Source: Anaerolineae bacterium | Lineage (GTDB): Bacteria > Chloroflexota > Anaerolineae > UBA4142 > SHND01 | Assembly (NCBI GenBank): GCA_020851635.1 | Contig: JADZCJ010000119.1 | Coordinates: forward strand, 45,005-109,004 | Reading direction: 5' to 3' | DNA: 64,000 nucleotides | In this document: positions 1 to 9,225 of the stretch, in pieces | Position numbering within the stretch: position 1 is the stretch's first letter | Layout of the letters: the number at the start of each line of letters is the position of its first letter | Notes under the pieces: model-generated | Seen by the model: the letters and a program-made list of their open reading frames with translations, nothing else | The model's database searches: none | What the model was told of the DNA's origin: nothing | Program-made: the position numbers and the translations under genes

Positions 1-498
1 GGCTGCCAACGTTAACACCTCTTTTTCACGCTCGCTCAACGCATCTTCCGCCGCGTGTTCCGTTCCTTCTGTATTCATGCGCTTGGCAAACTCACGCAAG
101 ATGCGCGACGCGAGCCGCCCCGACAGCGGCGTTTCGCCGCGCGCCGCGCTTTCGATCAAATCAAAAAAACTGTGCGTGTCGGTGTTTTTCAACAAGTATC
201 CTTGCGCGCCGCTTTTGATTGCTTCAAAAACATCATCGTCATCATCCGAAATCGTGAGTATGACGACGCGCACATTGGGGAGTTCACTCGCCAGCACGCG
301 CGTCGCCGTCAAGCCGTCGAGTTCGGGCATGTGAATATCCATCAACACCAAATCGGGCTGTGTCCGCCGAATCACGTCGAGCGCCTCGCGCCCATTTCCC
401 GCTTCACCGACAATTTCATACCCGCGCGCGCGGAGCAGAGATGCAACGCCATCGCGAAATAATGGATGATCATCCGCCAACACAATTCGTAAACTCAT
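1..498 (-). CDS. NarL/FixJ-family response regulator (3' end outside window)
   Basis: DNA-binding response regulator, partner of the histidine kinase encoded just upstream on the same strand. The protein starts MSLRIVLADDHPLFRDG, showing the acidic pair of a receiver domain, the phosphoacceptor Asp in DLVLMDIHMPELDG, and the conserved Lys in GYLLKNTD. After a linker it enters LSEREKEVLTLAA, the start of a LuxR-type helix-turn-helix, and is cut by the window edge. The ATG overlaps the kinase stop codon as ATGA, so the pair is translationally coupled. The target genes are unknown; the neighbouring aromatic cluster is a candidate, but nothing in the sequence links them. Confidence 0.9.
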   Translation of the reverse strand, partial: MSLRIVLADDHPLFRDGVASLLRARGYEIVGEAGNGREALDVIRRTQPDLVLMDIHMPELDGLTATRVLASELPNVRVVILTISDDDDDVFEAIKSGAQGYLLKNTDTHSFFDLIESAARGETPLSGRLASRILREFAKRMNTEGTEHAAEDALSEREKEVLTLAA

Positions 499-2174
499 TC
501 GCCATGTCCTCGATAAATCAACGGGATCGTTACTTGAATGCAAGTTCCCTGCCCCGGCACAGAATGCACCGCGAACGCCCCATGAAATGATTCCACCCGT
601 TCGCGCATGGACTGCAACCCAAAATGCGGACCGAGACTACGCGCGGGCTGCGCGGGGGCAAACCCCTGCCCATCATCGCGAATTTCCAGGCGCACGTTGT
701 CTTGTATGCGCGTCATTGAAACCCACGCGTGTCTCGCGCGCGCATGTTTCCGCACATTGCTCAATGCTTCTTGCACCACGCGCAAGAGCTGCACTTCTAC
801 CGCAGGCGAAAACGTAACATCGAGTTCGGGCGCGTCGAACGTCACAGGCAAATTGCAAAATTGGCTAAAGCGTTCGACATAGCTTGCAATCATGTGCGTG
901 ATGCCTTGGCCCGCGTTCACCTCGCCATGCAAACCCAGCACCAGTTCGCGCGTGTCCTCGTACAATTCTTTTGACAACAGCGCGAGCTCGTCCAACTCGG
1001 CTCGGGCTTGCGCCACATTTCCCTGCGCGAGCCATTCGCGCACGACGCCCGTCTTGATATTTACAAAACCGAGAATCTGCGCGAGCGTGTCGTGAATTTC
1101 GCGCGCGAGCCGTTCGCGTTCCGCCGTTGCCGCGCGGCTGCCCATCGTTTCCAACGCGCGGGTGCGCTCCACCGCCAACGCGGCTTGCGTCGCAATGCCC
1201 ACCAACAACGCGCGTTCTTCCGCCGAGTACTCGCGCGGCGCCTGGCTTGCCACGCACAAGCAGCCGACGATGTGTCCGTTGCGGCGGACGGGCAAATCGA
1301 GATGCGATTGACGATACTTGAAGCGCACCACAGGACAGTCCACACGCACGCCATCGCCGCGCTCGAACTGCGTGACGGCAAGTTCGAATGCTTCATCCGC
1401 GCCGCTGGTGCCCTGTACCACCCACACGTTTTTGTCTTGATTCCACAAACATATTGCCGATGCTTCCGCATGAATCAACTCGCGCGCGCGATTCACAATG
1501 GTACGCAATACTTGTTCATAATCTTCTGTCGCGGTGACTTCCAAGCCCGCTTCCCACAACCGTTTTTCATCCGCCAACTGTGCGCGCACGCGCGTCAACT
1601 CTAGTTCATGCGCCCAAGACATTGCCAGCGCGCGCGCGACCGAATGGCACCATTCGTCCGAAAGCGTTTGCAATTCGCCGCGATGACGCGCGGCAATTTC
1701 GAGGACGCCGATGCTCTGTTCAGTCCCGCGCAGCGGAATTTGAATCAGTTCGACAAATTCTTTATCGCACAGCGTGGGAAACTGCGTGAGCGTGTCAAAG
1801 CGCAATATGTTTTCTGAAATGGTGGGAATCGAAACAAAACTTTCGGGGAACAAGCCACGATGCACAGAACGTTCCAACGGCGCGCCGGGATCGGATCGGC
1901 TCCAAAGTTGTGCCGCCGCGGCGTGCGAATATTCGATGATGAGATCGAGCGCGCGCGGGGCGGCTTGGGCAAAATCCAAAGTGGCGAGAACTTGATTGAT
2001 GCGCGCCAACGAATCCAGCTCGCGCGTTTTTTGCCGAGCGCGCGCGCGGGCGCGCCGCAGCGCGACGGCAAGCAAAACTCCGACTGTCGCGAGAACCGCG
2101 ATGGAAATGATGGCTAGCGCAAATAACAAATTTGGTTCGACATTGAACACGCGCGCACTTCCTTGAACGTCCAA
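495..2174 (-). CDS. Membrane-anchored GAF-domain sensor histidine kinase (NarL/DegS-type)
   Basis: Sensor kinase of 559 residues. One transmembrane segment near residues 15-40 is followed by a basic stretch and two regions that look like GAF domains (about 60-200 and 210-335). The HisKA_3 dimerisation helix carries the phosphoacceptor His in LAREIHDTLAQ. The ATPase domain shows the N box in VVQEALSNVRKHA and the G box in IRDDGQGF. There is no periplasmic loop, so the signal is probably cytoplasmic and sensed by the GAF domains. The annotated start is TTG; an in-frame GTG a few codons downstream is possible, so the N-terminus is uncertain. It overlaps its response regulator by 4 bp. Confidence 0.88.
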   Translation of the reverse strand: MDVQGSARVFNVEPNLLFALAIISIAVLATVGVLLAVALRRARARARQKTRELDSLARINQVLATLDFAQAAPRALDLIIEYSHAAAAQLWSRSDPGAPLERSVHRGLFPESFVSIPTISENILRFDTLTQFPTLCDKEFVELIQIPLRGTEQSIGVLEIAARHRGELQTLSDEWCHSVARALAMSWAHELELTRVRAQLADEKRLWEAGLEVTATEDYEQVLRTIVNRARELIHAEASAICLWNQDKNVWVVQGTSGADEAFELAVTQFERGDGVRVDCPVVRFKYRQSHLDLPVRRNGHIVGCLCVASQAPREYSAEERALLVGIATQAALAVERTRALETMGSRAATAERERLAREIHDTLAQILGFVNIKTGVVREWLAQGNVAQARAELDELALLSKELYEDTRELVLGLHGEVNAGQGITHMIASYVERFSQFCNLPVTFDAPELDVTFSPAVEVQLLRVVQEALSNVRKHARARHAWVSMTRIQDNVRLEIRDDGQGFAPAQPARSLGPHFGLQSMRERVESFHGAFAVHSVPGQGTCIQVTIPLIYRGHGE

Positions 2175-2895
2175 AGCGGGTTATTCCATTTCACCAAACC
2201 TGCTCGACCCTTTTGCGTCAAAAAGATTGAAAAGGGAACTAAAATTCCCCTAAAATTCTGCCTGAAATGCAAAGCATTTATGATGAAACGGGATAGGCGT
2301 AAACGCCGGGTCTTGAGACGATGACCAAAAGCACAGATGGGGAGTGGGCGGCAGTAAAAAGGATAGGAGAACCCAAACGCGTACTACTCTGATGGTCAGA
2401 AACAATCACTATATGGTAGGTGCAATCTGTGCCAATGGATAGGATGGTTTTATTATACCCACCTTGCGGATAAAGTCTATGGCACATTCAACTTGGCTTG
2501 TACCCGAGCCAATCAGGAATCCGCGTCGACACAAACAAGTTCCTGTTTGATCTATAGGAGGTGGTGGAAATTCATTGTGATTGCCCAGCCGCGACGGACG
2601 AGGATCTGTCGCCCCTACATCGTCCACGTAGGTCATTTGGACGAGGAAAGACAAGCCATCGCCTCCACACCTTCTCCATGTTTCGATTCGCCCCAAACAA
2701 CCATTTCCAATCCAAAGCGCGAATCCAGACTACCCACATGCAACAAAAAAGCCATCACATCGGGGGGGGACGCGCGTTTGCGAATATGTTATATCTCATA
2801 CGATATTTAGTTACGTCGCGCAATGGTCCCAGTGCGGCGCGCCGCGCGTTTGCCGCCTGCTCTTTCGTCCCCCCGACGAACCCACCCGATGAACG
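2175..2895. other. 720-bp intergenic region between two divergent units
   Basis: No convincing gene: short open frames on both strands lack family-like sequence and good ribosome binding sites. The stretch must contain the promoter of the histidine kinase (-) and of the GntR-led aromatic operon (+). An AT-rich block near 2778-2815 sits 80-115 bp before the GntR start and is the best place to look for its promoter and operator. I could not identify hexamers with confidence. Confidence 0.5.
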
Positions 2896-3588
2896 ATGCG
2901 TTCGAGTGACCTTGTCCTTTCACCTCTGGACGGTCCGACTTCTCTCAAGGACCACGCGTATCAGCGCATCAAAGATGCAATTCTCACTTTGCAGCTAAAA
3001 CCCGGCGCGCCGCTTGTCGAAGCGGAACTCGCGGAACGACTCGGCGTCAGCAAAACCCCCGTGCGCGACGCGCTCCTCGAACTGCGCCGCGAGGGTCTCG
3101 TCACCAAAATCCCCTATTCGGGCACTTTTGTCTCGGAAATCACCCCCAAAGACACCCGCGAAATTATAGAGATTCGCGCGGTGTTGGAAGGTCTCGCCGC
3201 GCGCCTCGCGACCCCGCGCTTGAGCGAGACCGACCTGGTGTATCTCGAGAGCTTGATTGACCGCGAACTGGATGCGATTGACGCGGGCAACATCGAACTC
3301 GCCACCCAGCTCAATGGTGAATTTCACAAAATCATTCTGGCACAAGTCGAGAATCAACGCCTCGTCGCGCTGGTTGAGAATTTCGAAGACCAGTTGCAGC
3401 GCTTTCGGATGCTTTCGAGCCAACTCAATGGGCGCTTGAGAAAATCCGCAGAGGAACATCGGCGCGTGCTGGGCGCCTTGTGTTCGCGCGATGCGGATCG
3501 CGCCGAAGAATTTTTTCGCGAGCATTTGCTCAGCGTGCTTGATGATCTGACCAGTGAAGGCACCCAATCCAACAAGGAGGCAGGATGA
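2896..3588 (+). CDS. GntR-family transcriptional regulator (FadR/FCD type)
   Basis: Likely local regulator of the phenol/4-hydroxybenzoate genes. Residues about 15-80 form a winged helix-turn-helix with the typical LAERLGVSKTPVRDALLEL. The C-terminal two thirds is an all-helical FCD ligand domain; conserved pieces include EIRAVLEGLAAR and a metal-binding-type His in NGEFHKIIL and EEHRRVL. At 230 residues it has normal length. It overlaps the next gene (UbiD-like) by 4 bp as ATGA, so regulator and first enzyme gene are co-translated and autoregulation is likely. The effector is unknown; an aromatic acid or acyl-CoA is an inference from context. Confidence 0.92.
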   Translation: MRSSDLVLSPLDGPTSLKDHAYQRIKDAILTLQLKPGAPLVEAELAERLGVSKTPVRDALLELRREGLVTKIPYSGTFVSEITPKDTREIIEIRAVLEGLAARLATPRLSETDLVYLESLIDRELDAIDAGNIELATQLNGEFHKIILAQVENQRLVALVENFEDQLQRFRMLSSQLNGRLRKSAEEHRRVLGALCSRDADRAEEFFREHLLSVLDDLTSEGTQSNKEAG

Positions 3589-5072
3589 AAGACTTGCGTG
3601 ATTTTATTGCCCTTGCCGAAAGCGAGGGCGAATTGCGGCGCGTCACCGCGCCCGTAGACTGGAATCTCGAACTCAGTCACGTTGCCAAAGTCAACGAGGA
3701 ACGCGGCGGACCCGCGCTGTTGTTCGAGAATGTAAAAGATTATAGCTCGCCCGTGCTGACGAGCGTTTGCACCAGCACCGCGCGCCTCGCGCTCATCATG
3801 GGCATGCCCAAGGATACGCCGCTCGTCGAGCTGATGCGCGAATGGGTGAAACGCACGCGCAAAATGATTCCGCCGGTGTGGGTCGAAAGCGCGCCGTGCA
3901 AAGAAAATATCATGCTCGGCGACGATGTTGATTTGTATAAATTTCCCGTCCCCTGGGTTTATCCCAAAGATGGCGGACGCTATTTCGGCACCGCCGTTTT
4001 CGTCATCACTCGCGACCCGGAACGCGGTTGGGTGAATCTCGGCACCTACCGTTTGCAACTGCTCGGCAAGGACGTGCTCGGCACGCAATTCATCAAAGGC
4101 AAACACGCCGACATAATGCACAAACAATACGCGGCAATGGGTAAACCGATGCCCGTCGTCGCGGTCGTCGGCGCCGACCCGCTCTTGTTTCTCATGGGCG
4201 CGGCGCGGCTTCCCGCGTACGAAGATGAATTCGCGTTTGCGGGCGCGATCAAGGGCGAACCGATTGAGGTCATCAAAGCGCACACGAACGATTTGCCCGT
4301 TCCCGCTTCCGCCGAAATCGTCGTCGAAGGCGAAGTGGACCCCACCGCGACCATGCCCGAGGGTCCGTTCGGCGAATACACCGGTTACTATTCCGGCATC
4401 GGCACCACGCCGCGTCCTTTTATCAAAGTCAAGTGCATCACGCACCGCAACAATCCGATTTATTGGGGCACCACCGTCGGCCGCGCGGTGACGGATACGC
4501 ACATGACAATGGCGTTGACATACGGCTCGACGCTGTGGCAAGAATTGGAAGCGATGCGGATTCCCGGCATCAAATCGGTTTATTGCCCACCCGAAGGCGC
4601 AGGACGTTTTCTCGCCATCATCTCGGTCAAGCAAATGTATCCCGGACATTCCGCCCAAGTCGGCACCGCCGCGATTTCGACCGAAATGGGCGCATATGGT
4701 CTGAAAACAGTCATTGTCGTGGACGAAGACATTGACGCATGGGATTTGCCGCGCGTATTGTGGGCGCTCTCGTTCCGCTTTAATCCGTCGCGCGCAGAAT
4801 TTCTCAAGCGCGGGCGTTCGACGCCGCTCGACCCCTCGCTGCCGATCAACGAACGCGAAATTACTTCGCGCATCATTCTCGACGCGACGATTCCGTACGA
4901 ATGGAAAGACAAACCGATTCCGATCGAACTCGACGAAAAAGTAAGGCAGCGCGTGTTGGCGCGATGGAGTGAATTCTTTCCCGAAACCGCCGCCGCGGCG
5001 TCCGGCGATGGCAACGGGCACATGCCCGCCGCGCAACCCGCCATGTCCGAAGGCGCGAAATTTGAGATGTGA
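3585..5072 (+). CDS. UbiD-family carboxylase, candidate phenylphosphate carboxylase subunit
   Basis: Member of the UbiD (de)carboxylase family, which uses prenylated FMN made by UbiX. The 495-residue length is normal. The catalytic acidic pair in EGPFGEYTGYY (Glu259 and Glu264 by my count) has the same 5-residue spacing as Glu277/Glu282 of Fdc1, and Arg156 in GTYRLQLLG matches the triad arginine. In Thauera aromatica, two UbiD-like subunits of phenylphosphate carboxylase convert phenylphosphate to 4-hydroxybenzoate. Here it sits with PpsA/PpsB-like, HAD and UbiX genes, which supports that role over generic 4-hydroxybenzoate decarboxylation. Only one UbiD paralogue is in the window, unlike the alpha/beta pair of Thauera. 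Confidence 0.85.
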   Translation: MKDLRDFIALAESEGELRRVTAPVDWNLELSHVAKVNEERGGPALLFENVKDYSSPVLTSVCTSTARLALIMGMPKDTPLVELMREWVKRTRKMIPPVWVESAPCKENIMLGDDVDLYKFPVPWVYPKDGGRYFGTAVFVITRDPERGWVNLGTYRLQLLGKDVLGTQFIKGKHADIMHKQYAAMGKPMPVVAVVGADPLLFLMGAARLPAYEDEFAFAGAIKGEPIEVIKAHTNDLPVPASAEIVVEGEVDPTATMPEGPFGEYTGYYSGIGTTPRPFIKVKCITHRNNPIYWGTTVGRAVTDTHMTMALTYGSTLWQELEAMRIPGIKSVYCPPEGAGRFLAIISVKQMYPGHSAQVGTAAISTEMGAYGLKTVIVVDEDIDAWDLPRVLWALSFRFNPSRAEFLKRGRSTPLDPSLPINEREITSRIILDATIPYEWKDKPIPIELDEKVRQRVLARWSEFFPETAAAASGDGNGHMPAAQPAMSEGAKFEM

Positions 5073-5077
5073 GACCG

Positions 5078-5148
5078 GTGGCAGGTTGCAGGTTGCCGAT
5101 AGCAAATGAGGAGTTGCCATCTGCCGTCTGCTACCTGCCACCTGCCAT
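5078..5148. repeat. Degenerate heptanucleotide repeat tract
   Basis: The gap between the UbiD-like and HAD genes is built of 7-bp units such as ggtggca, ggttgca, ggttgcc, then atctgcc, gtctgct, acctgcc, acctgcc. The second half is roughly the reverse complement of the first, so the RNA could fold back. The same style of repeat occurs in many other gaps of the window. Confidence 0.75.
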
Positions 5149-5156
5149 GATCCAAC

Positions 5157-5966
5157 ATGCCAAAAATCTCCGGTTTTGTTTTTGATGTGGATGGCTGTGT
5201 GGCGCGCGGCAATCACGCGCTGCCCGGCGTGCCAGAGACGCTCGCCGTGCTGCGCGGGCGCGGGATTCGCTGCGCGTTCTTGACGAACGAAAATCAGCGC
5301 ACCCGCGCGCAGGTTGTTGAAAAGTTGAATGGGCTTGGCATTCCGTGTATGCAAGACGATGTGTTGACTTCGGCGTCCGTCGCCGCGCACGTCACCAATA
5401 CTCTGCATCCGGGCAAAAAAGTATTGGCAGTCGGCGCGGCGGGTTTGCTCGAAGCGTTACAGCTCGTCGGTGTGACGCTCGTGGATTGGGAGCACGCGAC
5501 AGAGGCGCAAGTCGTGGTGATGGGCAAGGACCCCGATTTCAACATGAAGCGTCTCGACGCGGTTTGCCAAACGCTTTGGAACGGCGCGGATTTTATCGCG
5601 ACGAATCTCGACGCCAAAGTGCCGAGCGCGAACGGTTTCATTCCTGCGACGGGTCCGATGATCAAAGCGGTGGCGTATGCGGTGAGCAAAGAGCCGCTCG
5701 TCACCGGCAAGCCGTCGAAATGGGCGGGCGAGATGGCGTTAAAGGCGTTGGGCATCGCGCCCGAACATGGCGCCGTCGTCGGCGACGCGTTGGAACAAGA
5801 TATTCGCATGGGCAAAGACGCGGGTTTGTTCAGCATCCTCGTCCTCACCGGCGCGACGACGCAGGACATGGCAGACAACGCGCCCGCGCATTTGAAACCC
5901 GATTTGGTGTTGGCAGATGTAAATCAACTGCCCGCGTGGTTGGAACAAGAGTTGGTGCCCGCATAA
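5157..5966 (+). CDS. NagD-like HAD-superfamily phosphatase (HAD-IIA)
   Basis: Predicted phosphatase of 269 residues. Motif I is FDVDGC (Asp10, Asp12), motif II LTNENQ, the lysine motif is TGKPSK, and motif IV is VVGDALEQDI, so all catalytic residues are present. The family includes NagD and 4-nitrophenylphosphatases. In Thauera phenylphosphate carboxylase the delta subunit is also a HAD protein, though shorter (about 18 kDa as I recall). Lying between UbiD-like and PpsA-like genes, it may act on phenylphosphate or assist the carboxylase; this is inference. It is separated from its neighbours by a repeat tract and by a gap carrying a good ribosome binding site for the next gene. Confidence 0.83.
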   Translation: MPKISGFVFDVDGCVARGNHALPGVPETLAVLRGRGIRCAFLTNENQRTRAQVVEKLNGLGIPCMQDDVLTSASVAAHVTNTLHPGKKVLAVGAAGLLEALQLVGVTLVDWEHATEAQVVVMGKDPDFNMKRLDAVCQTLWNGADFIATNLDAKVPSANGFIPATGPMIKAVAYAVSKEPLVTGKPSKWAGEMALKALGIAPEHGAVVGDALEQDIRMGKDAGLFSILVLTGATTQDMADNAPAHLKPDLVLADVNQLPAWLEQELVPA

Positions 5967-6101
5967 AAGCGCGGGGTCGAAATTGAGTTTGGGAGAAAGA
6001 GCGGTTAACGGATTTGAAAACGGCTGGTGATTAAGGGGTCGCGCCAATCGTCCAGTCACGTTGCTTAGCCGTTTTGCCCGCTATCTTGAAAGGAGAGAAA
6101 C

Positions 6102-7937
6102 ATGTCCGAAAATAATGGCAGCAACCGTTTCCCCAGCCCATTCAACGTCCCAACCCCGGAGGGCTGCGAGGGCTGGCAAGATTTGTATCCGTACTATTAT
6201 GTGTTCAGCGATGACCGCCGCGAGTTCGAGGACAATCGTTTTTGGTTCCAAGATTCGATGCATCATCCCGAACCTTTGTACCCCTTTGACACCATCACTT
6301 GCGAAAGCTGGTGGGTCGCGCTCGGCGAAATGAACACGCGCGTCTTTATCGTGCCGCCCGCGCTCGGCATTGATCATCGCGTCTTGAACGGCTATCTCTA
6401 TATCAGTGCGCTGCCCGTGCCGAATCCCGACGATATTCCGGGACGCGTCGCGCATTTCATGGAGCGCGCGGGCTATTACTACCGGCATTGGGATGAATTG
6501 TATGCGCAGTGGCAAGCCAAAGCCGAAGAAGCGATCAACGAACTCAAATCCGTGCGCGTGCCCGACCTGCCGGAAATGGAACCGATCGAGACCGTGACCC
6601 AGGGGCGCGGCTTGACGAGCGCGTACGATTTGATTGTGGCGTATAACCGCGCCATTGAGAACATGCACAAGATGTGGCATTTGCATTTTGAATTTCTCAA
6701 TCTCGGTTATGCCGCGTATCTCACCTTTTACGGTTTCTGCAAACAAGCGTTTCCCGGAATCTCTGACCAGACGATTGCCAAACTCGTTTCGGGCATTGAC
6801 GTCATTCTCTTTCGCCCGGACGAAGAATTGAAACGGCTCGCGCACAAAGCGATCGAGCTTGGCGTCGCGGATGTGTTCAAACAAACCGTGAATCCGACAG
6901 AAGTCGTTTCAACAATGAGCGCGTCGGAAGCGGGCGGACAATGGCTGCAGGAATTGGAAAAATCCAAAGACCCATGGTTCTATTTTTCCACCGGAACCGG
7001 TTTTTATCACCTGCCTCGCAGTTGGGTTGACGACCTGACTGTGCCGACCGTCGCGATTCGCGGCTATGTCGAAAAAATTCAAGAGGGCAAAAGCATCGCG
7101 CGTCCGATGGAAGCGGTTCAGCAGGAACGTGACCGTCTCGCCGCCGAATACGAAGCGCTGCTGCAAACGGACGAGGACAAAAAAGCATTCCGCGAGCAAC
7201 TCGGCTTGGCGCGCACCGTTTTCCCCTATGTCGAGAATCACAATTTCTATGTCGAACATTGGCATCACACCGTTTTCTGGAACAAGATGCGCGAGTTTGG
7301 CAAGGTGTTGGTGGATCACGGATTTTTTAACGAAGTGGATGATATGTTTTATCTCCACCGCTACGAAGTGCAGTCCGCGCTGTATGACATGATCGGGGCG
7401 TGGGGTTCGGGCGGCGAAGCACGCGGACCGAAATACTGGCCCTCGCGCATTGCCAAGCGCAAAGAGATATTTGCAAAGCTCAAAAAGTGGTCGCCGCCGC
7501 CCGGCTTGGGCGAACCGCCCGAAGTGGTGACGGAACCATTCACCATTATGCTCTGGGGCATCACCACCGAAAGCATCCAGAATTGGCTCAAGCCCGCCGG
7601 GAATGTCGGAGACACGAAACAGCTCACCGGCTTTGCGGGTTCGCCGGGAACCGCGCAGGGTCCCGCGCGTGTGATTACGAGCGTCGAAGATCTCGCGCTG
7701 GTCGAAACGGGCGAAATTCTCGTTTGTCCCATTACCACGCCGAGTTGGGCGCCGGTATTCACACGCATTCAAGCGGTTGTCACCGACATCGGCGGCATGA
7801 TGTCGCACGCGGCGATTGTGTGCCGCGAGTACGGCGTGCCTGCGGTCGTCGGCACCGGGTTCGGCACCAAGAGTTTCAAAACCGGACAGATTCTGCGCGT
7901 GGATGGAAATGCAGGAACCGTCCAAGTGGCCGAATAA
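6102..7937 (+). CDS. ppsA: Phenylphosphate synthase subunit 1-like protein (PEP synthase central/phosphohistidine domain)
   Basis: Resembles subunit 1 of phenylphosphate synthase, which transfers a phosphoryl group from its own histidine to phenol. The N-terminal 450 residues are specific to this group; the C-terminus is the PEP-utilising mobile domain with TDIGGMMSHAAIVCREYG. The histidine is residue 569 of 611 by my count, the number I recall for the Thauera enzyme, whose subunit is also about 70 kDa. A strong Shine-Dalgarno (aaaggagag) precedes the ATG. The ATP-binding half is encoded by the next gene. The CBS-domain subunit 3 of Thauera is not found nearby. A phenol-like substrate is inferred. 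Confidence 0.85.
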   Translation: MSENNGSNRFPSPFNVPTPEGCEGWQDLYPYYYVFSDDRREFEDNRFWFQDSMHHPEPLYPFDTITCESWWVALGEMNTRVFIVPPALGIDHRVLNGYLYISALPVPNPDDIPGRVAHFMERAGYYYRHWDELYAQWQAKAEEAINELKSVRVPDLPEMEPIETVTQGRGLTSAYDLIVAYNRAIENMHKMWHLHFEFLNLGYAAYLTFYGFCKQAFPGISDQTIAKLVSGIDVILFRPDEELKRLAHKAIELGVADVFKQTVNPTEVVSTMSASEAGGQWLQELEKSKDPWFYFSTGTGFYHLPRSWVDDLTVPTVAIRGYVEKIQEGKSIARPMEAVQQERDRLAAEYEALLQTDEDKKAFREQLGLARTVFPYVENHNFYVEHWHHTVFWNKMREFGKVLVDHGFFNEVDDMFYLHRYEVQSALYDMIGAWGSGGEARGPKYWPSRIAKRKEIFAKLKKWSPPPGLGEPPEVVTEPFTIMLWGITTESIQNWLKPAGNVGDTKQLTGFAGSPGTAQGPARVITSVEDLALVETGEILVCPITTPSWAPVFTRIQAVVTDIGGMMSHAAIVCREYGVPAVVGTGFGTKSFKTGQILRVDGNAGTVQVAE

Positions 7938-7953
7938 AGAGAAATAGCTGACG

Positions 7954-8074
7954 CAGTACATCACGAGTTTGGACGGGGAAAATCAAGTTGAACGCGGGAT
8001 AGGAAAATTACAATTCTGATTTCCGCGCGCCTCTGCAAAGAACCGCGTCCGAAATGCAATCTTGTGATGTACTG
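7954..8074. mobile_element. MITE-like element with 14-bp imperfect terminal inverted repeats
   Basis: Most of the gap between ppsA and ppsB is bounded by CAGTACATCACGAG (7954-7967) and its near-perfect complement CTTGTGATGTACTG (8061-8074), 13 of 14 bases matching, about 120 bp apart, with no coding content. A second short hairpin (gacaggt/acctgtc, 8075-8098) abuts it. No second copy is visible in the window, so a mobile origin is inferred from structure only. Confidence 0.4.
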
Positions 8075-8111
8075 TGACAGGTCTTGTGAGAACCTGTCGC
8101 GTCTCGTACTT

Positions 8112-9191
8112 ATGAACAACTCACCCTACATTCTCTGGTTCACCGAATGTGACCGAAGCAAACAAAATTCGGTCGGCGGCAAATGCGCGAATCTCGGTGA
8201 GATGCTGCAAGCGAACGTCCGCGTACCGCCGGGCTTTGCTATCACTACGCACGCGTATCGCCAATTTCTGAGCGCGCGCGGCACGAGCAATGAAATTGCG
8301 CGGATGTTGGACGAATTGGACGTGGACGATATCGAGTGCGCAGAAGAGACGAGCCGCGCGATTCGTCAACTCATGAGCGAGACGCCGATTCCGCCTGCGG
8401 TCGAAGACGCGATCTGCTATGCGTACGAAGAGCTCTGCGCCGAGTGTCAGGTCGCCGACTTGCCCGTCGCGGTGCGTTCGAGCGCGACGGCGGAAGATTT
8501 ACCCGGCGCGTCGTTTGCGGGGCAGCAAGAGACGACGCTGTGGGTCCGTTCCGCCTCACATGTCTTGATTCGCACCGCAATTTGTTGGTCGTCGCTTTTT
8601 ACGACGCGCGCGATTGCGTATCGTAAGCAGATGGGCTTTCCGCACGACAAGGTGCACATGAGCGTCGGCATTCAAAAGATGGCAAACTCGCGCGCGGCGG
8701 GCGTAATGTTCACGCTCAATCCGATCAACGGCGATCGTTCCAAAATCGCGATTGATTCGAGTTGGGGCTTGGGTGAGAGCGTCGTCTCGGGGGTCGTCAC
8801 ACCGGACAATTACCTGGTGGATAAAGTGACGGAAGGAATTTTGCAGCGCAAGCTCTCGCCCAAACTCATCGAGTACATCCCAAATCATGCGGAAGGCAGA
8901 GTCGAAATCGTGGATGTGCCGCAAGAACGCCAGACCACTTCATCATTGAACGACGACGAGATCATCAACCTGACGATTCTGGCAAAATGTATCGAGGGCT
9001 ATTACCGCGTGCCGATGGATATCGAGTGGGGCATTGACCGCGATTTGCCGTTTCCCGAAAGCGTGATGCTGCTGCAATGTCGCCCCGAAACGGTGTGGAG
9101 CAGCAAGCCGCCGACGCGCGTGATCGAACACAGCGGCACCGCACTCGATTATGTGATTGCAAATATGTTGAAAGGCGTGCGAGTCAAGTAA
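8112..9191 (+). CDS. ppsB: Phenylphosphate synthase subunit 2-like protein (PEP synthase ATP-binding half)
   Basis: Matches the N-terminal nucleotide-binding half of PEP synthase, as subunit 2 of phenylphosphate synthase does; it would use ATP to charge the histidine of PpsA. Motifs: NSVGGKCANLGEM at the start, AVRSSATAEDLPGASFAGQQ, GVMFTLNP, and the terminal LLQCRPETVW. About 359 residues, with no phosphohistidine domain, so it needs PpsA. I chose the ATG at 8112 (MNNSPYILWF); an upstream in-frame GTG at 8064 would add residues encoded by a MITE-like repeat arm and is unlikely. No clear Shine-Dalgarno precedes 8112. It is followed by ubiX after 34 bp. Confidence 0.84.
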   Translation: MNNSPYILWFTECDRSKQNSVGGKCANLGEMLQANVRVPPGFAITTHAYRQFLSARGTSNEIARMLDELDVDDIECAEETSRAIRQLMSETPIPPAVEDAICYAYEELCAECQVADLPVAVRSSATAEDLPGASFAGQQETTLWVRSASHVLIRTAICWSSLFTTRAIAYRKQMGFPHDKVHMSVGIQKMANSRAAGVMFTLNPINGDRSKIAIDSSWGLGESVVSGVVTPDNYLVDKVTEGILQRKLSPKLIEYIPNHAEGRVEIVDVPQERQTTSSLNDDEIINLTILAKCIEGYYRVPMDIEWGIDRDLPFPESVMLLQCRPETVWSSKPPTRVIEHSGTALDYVIANMLKGVRVK

Positions 9192-9225
9192 TCGGCAGGC
9201 AGTCAGCAGAGCGCAAGAGGACAGC

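Noticed and set aside
2278..2810. Overlapping open frames of 69-145 residues on both strands between the kinase and the GntR gene
   Set aside because: No family-like sequence, poor start signals, and composition typical of non-coding DNA; treated as intergenic.
5078..5148. CRISPR array or other spaced direct repeats
   Set aside because: Repeats are 7 bp, contiguous and degenerate, without unique spacers; no cas genes are present.
3354..5408. Very long open frame opposite the UbiD-like gene
   Set aside because: A shadow frame caused by high GC codon bias; its protein is Arg/His/Phe-rich with no family features, while the plus strand encodes UbiD and HAD proteins.
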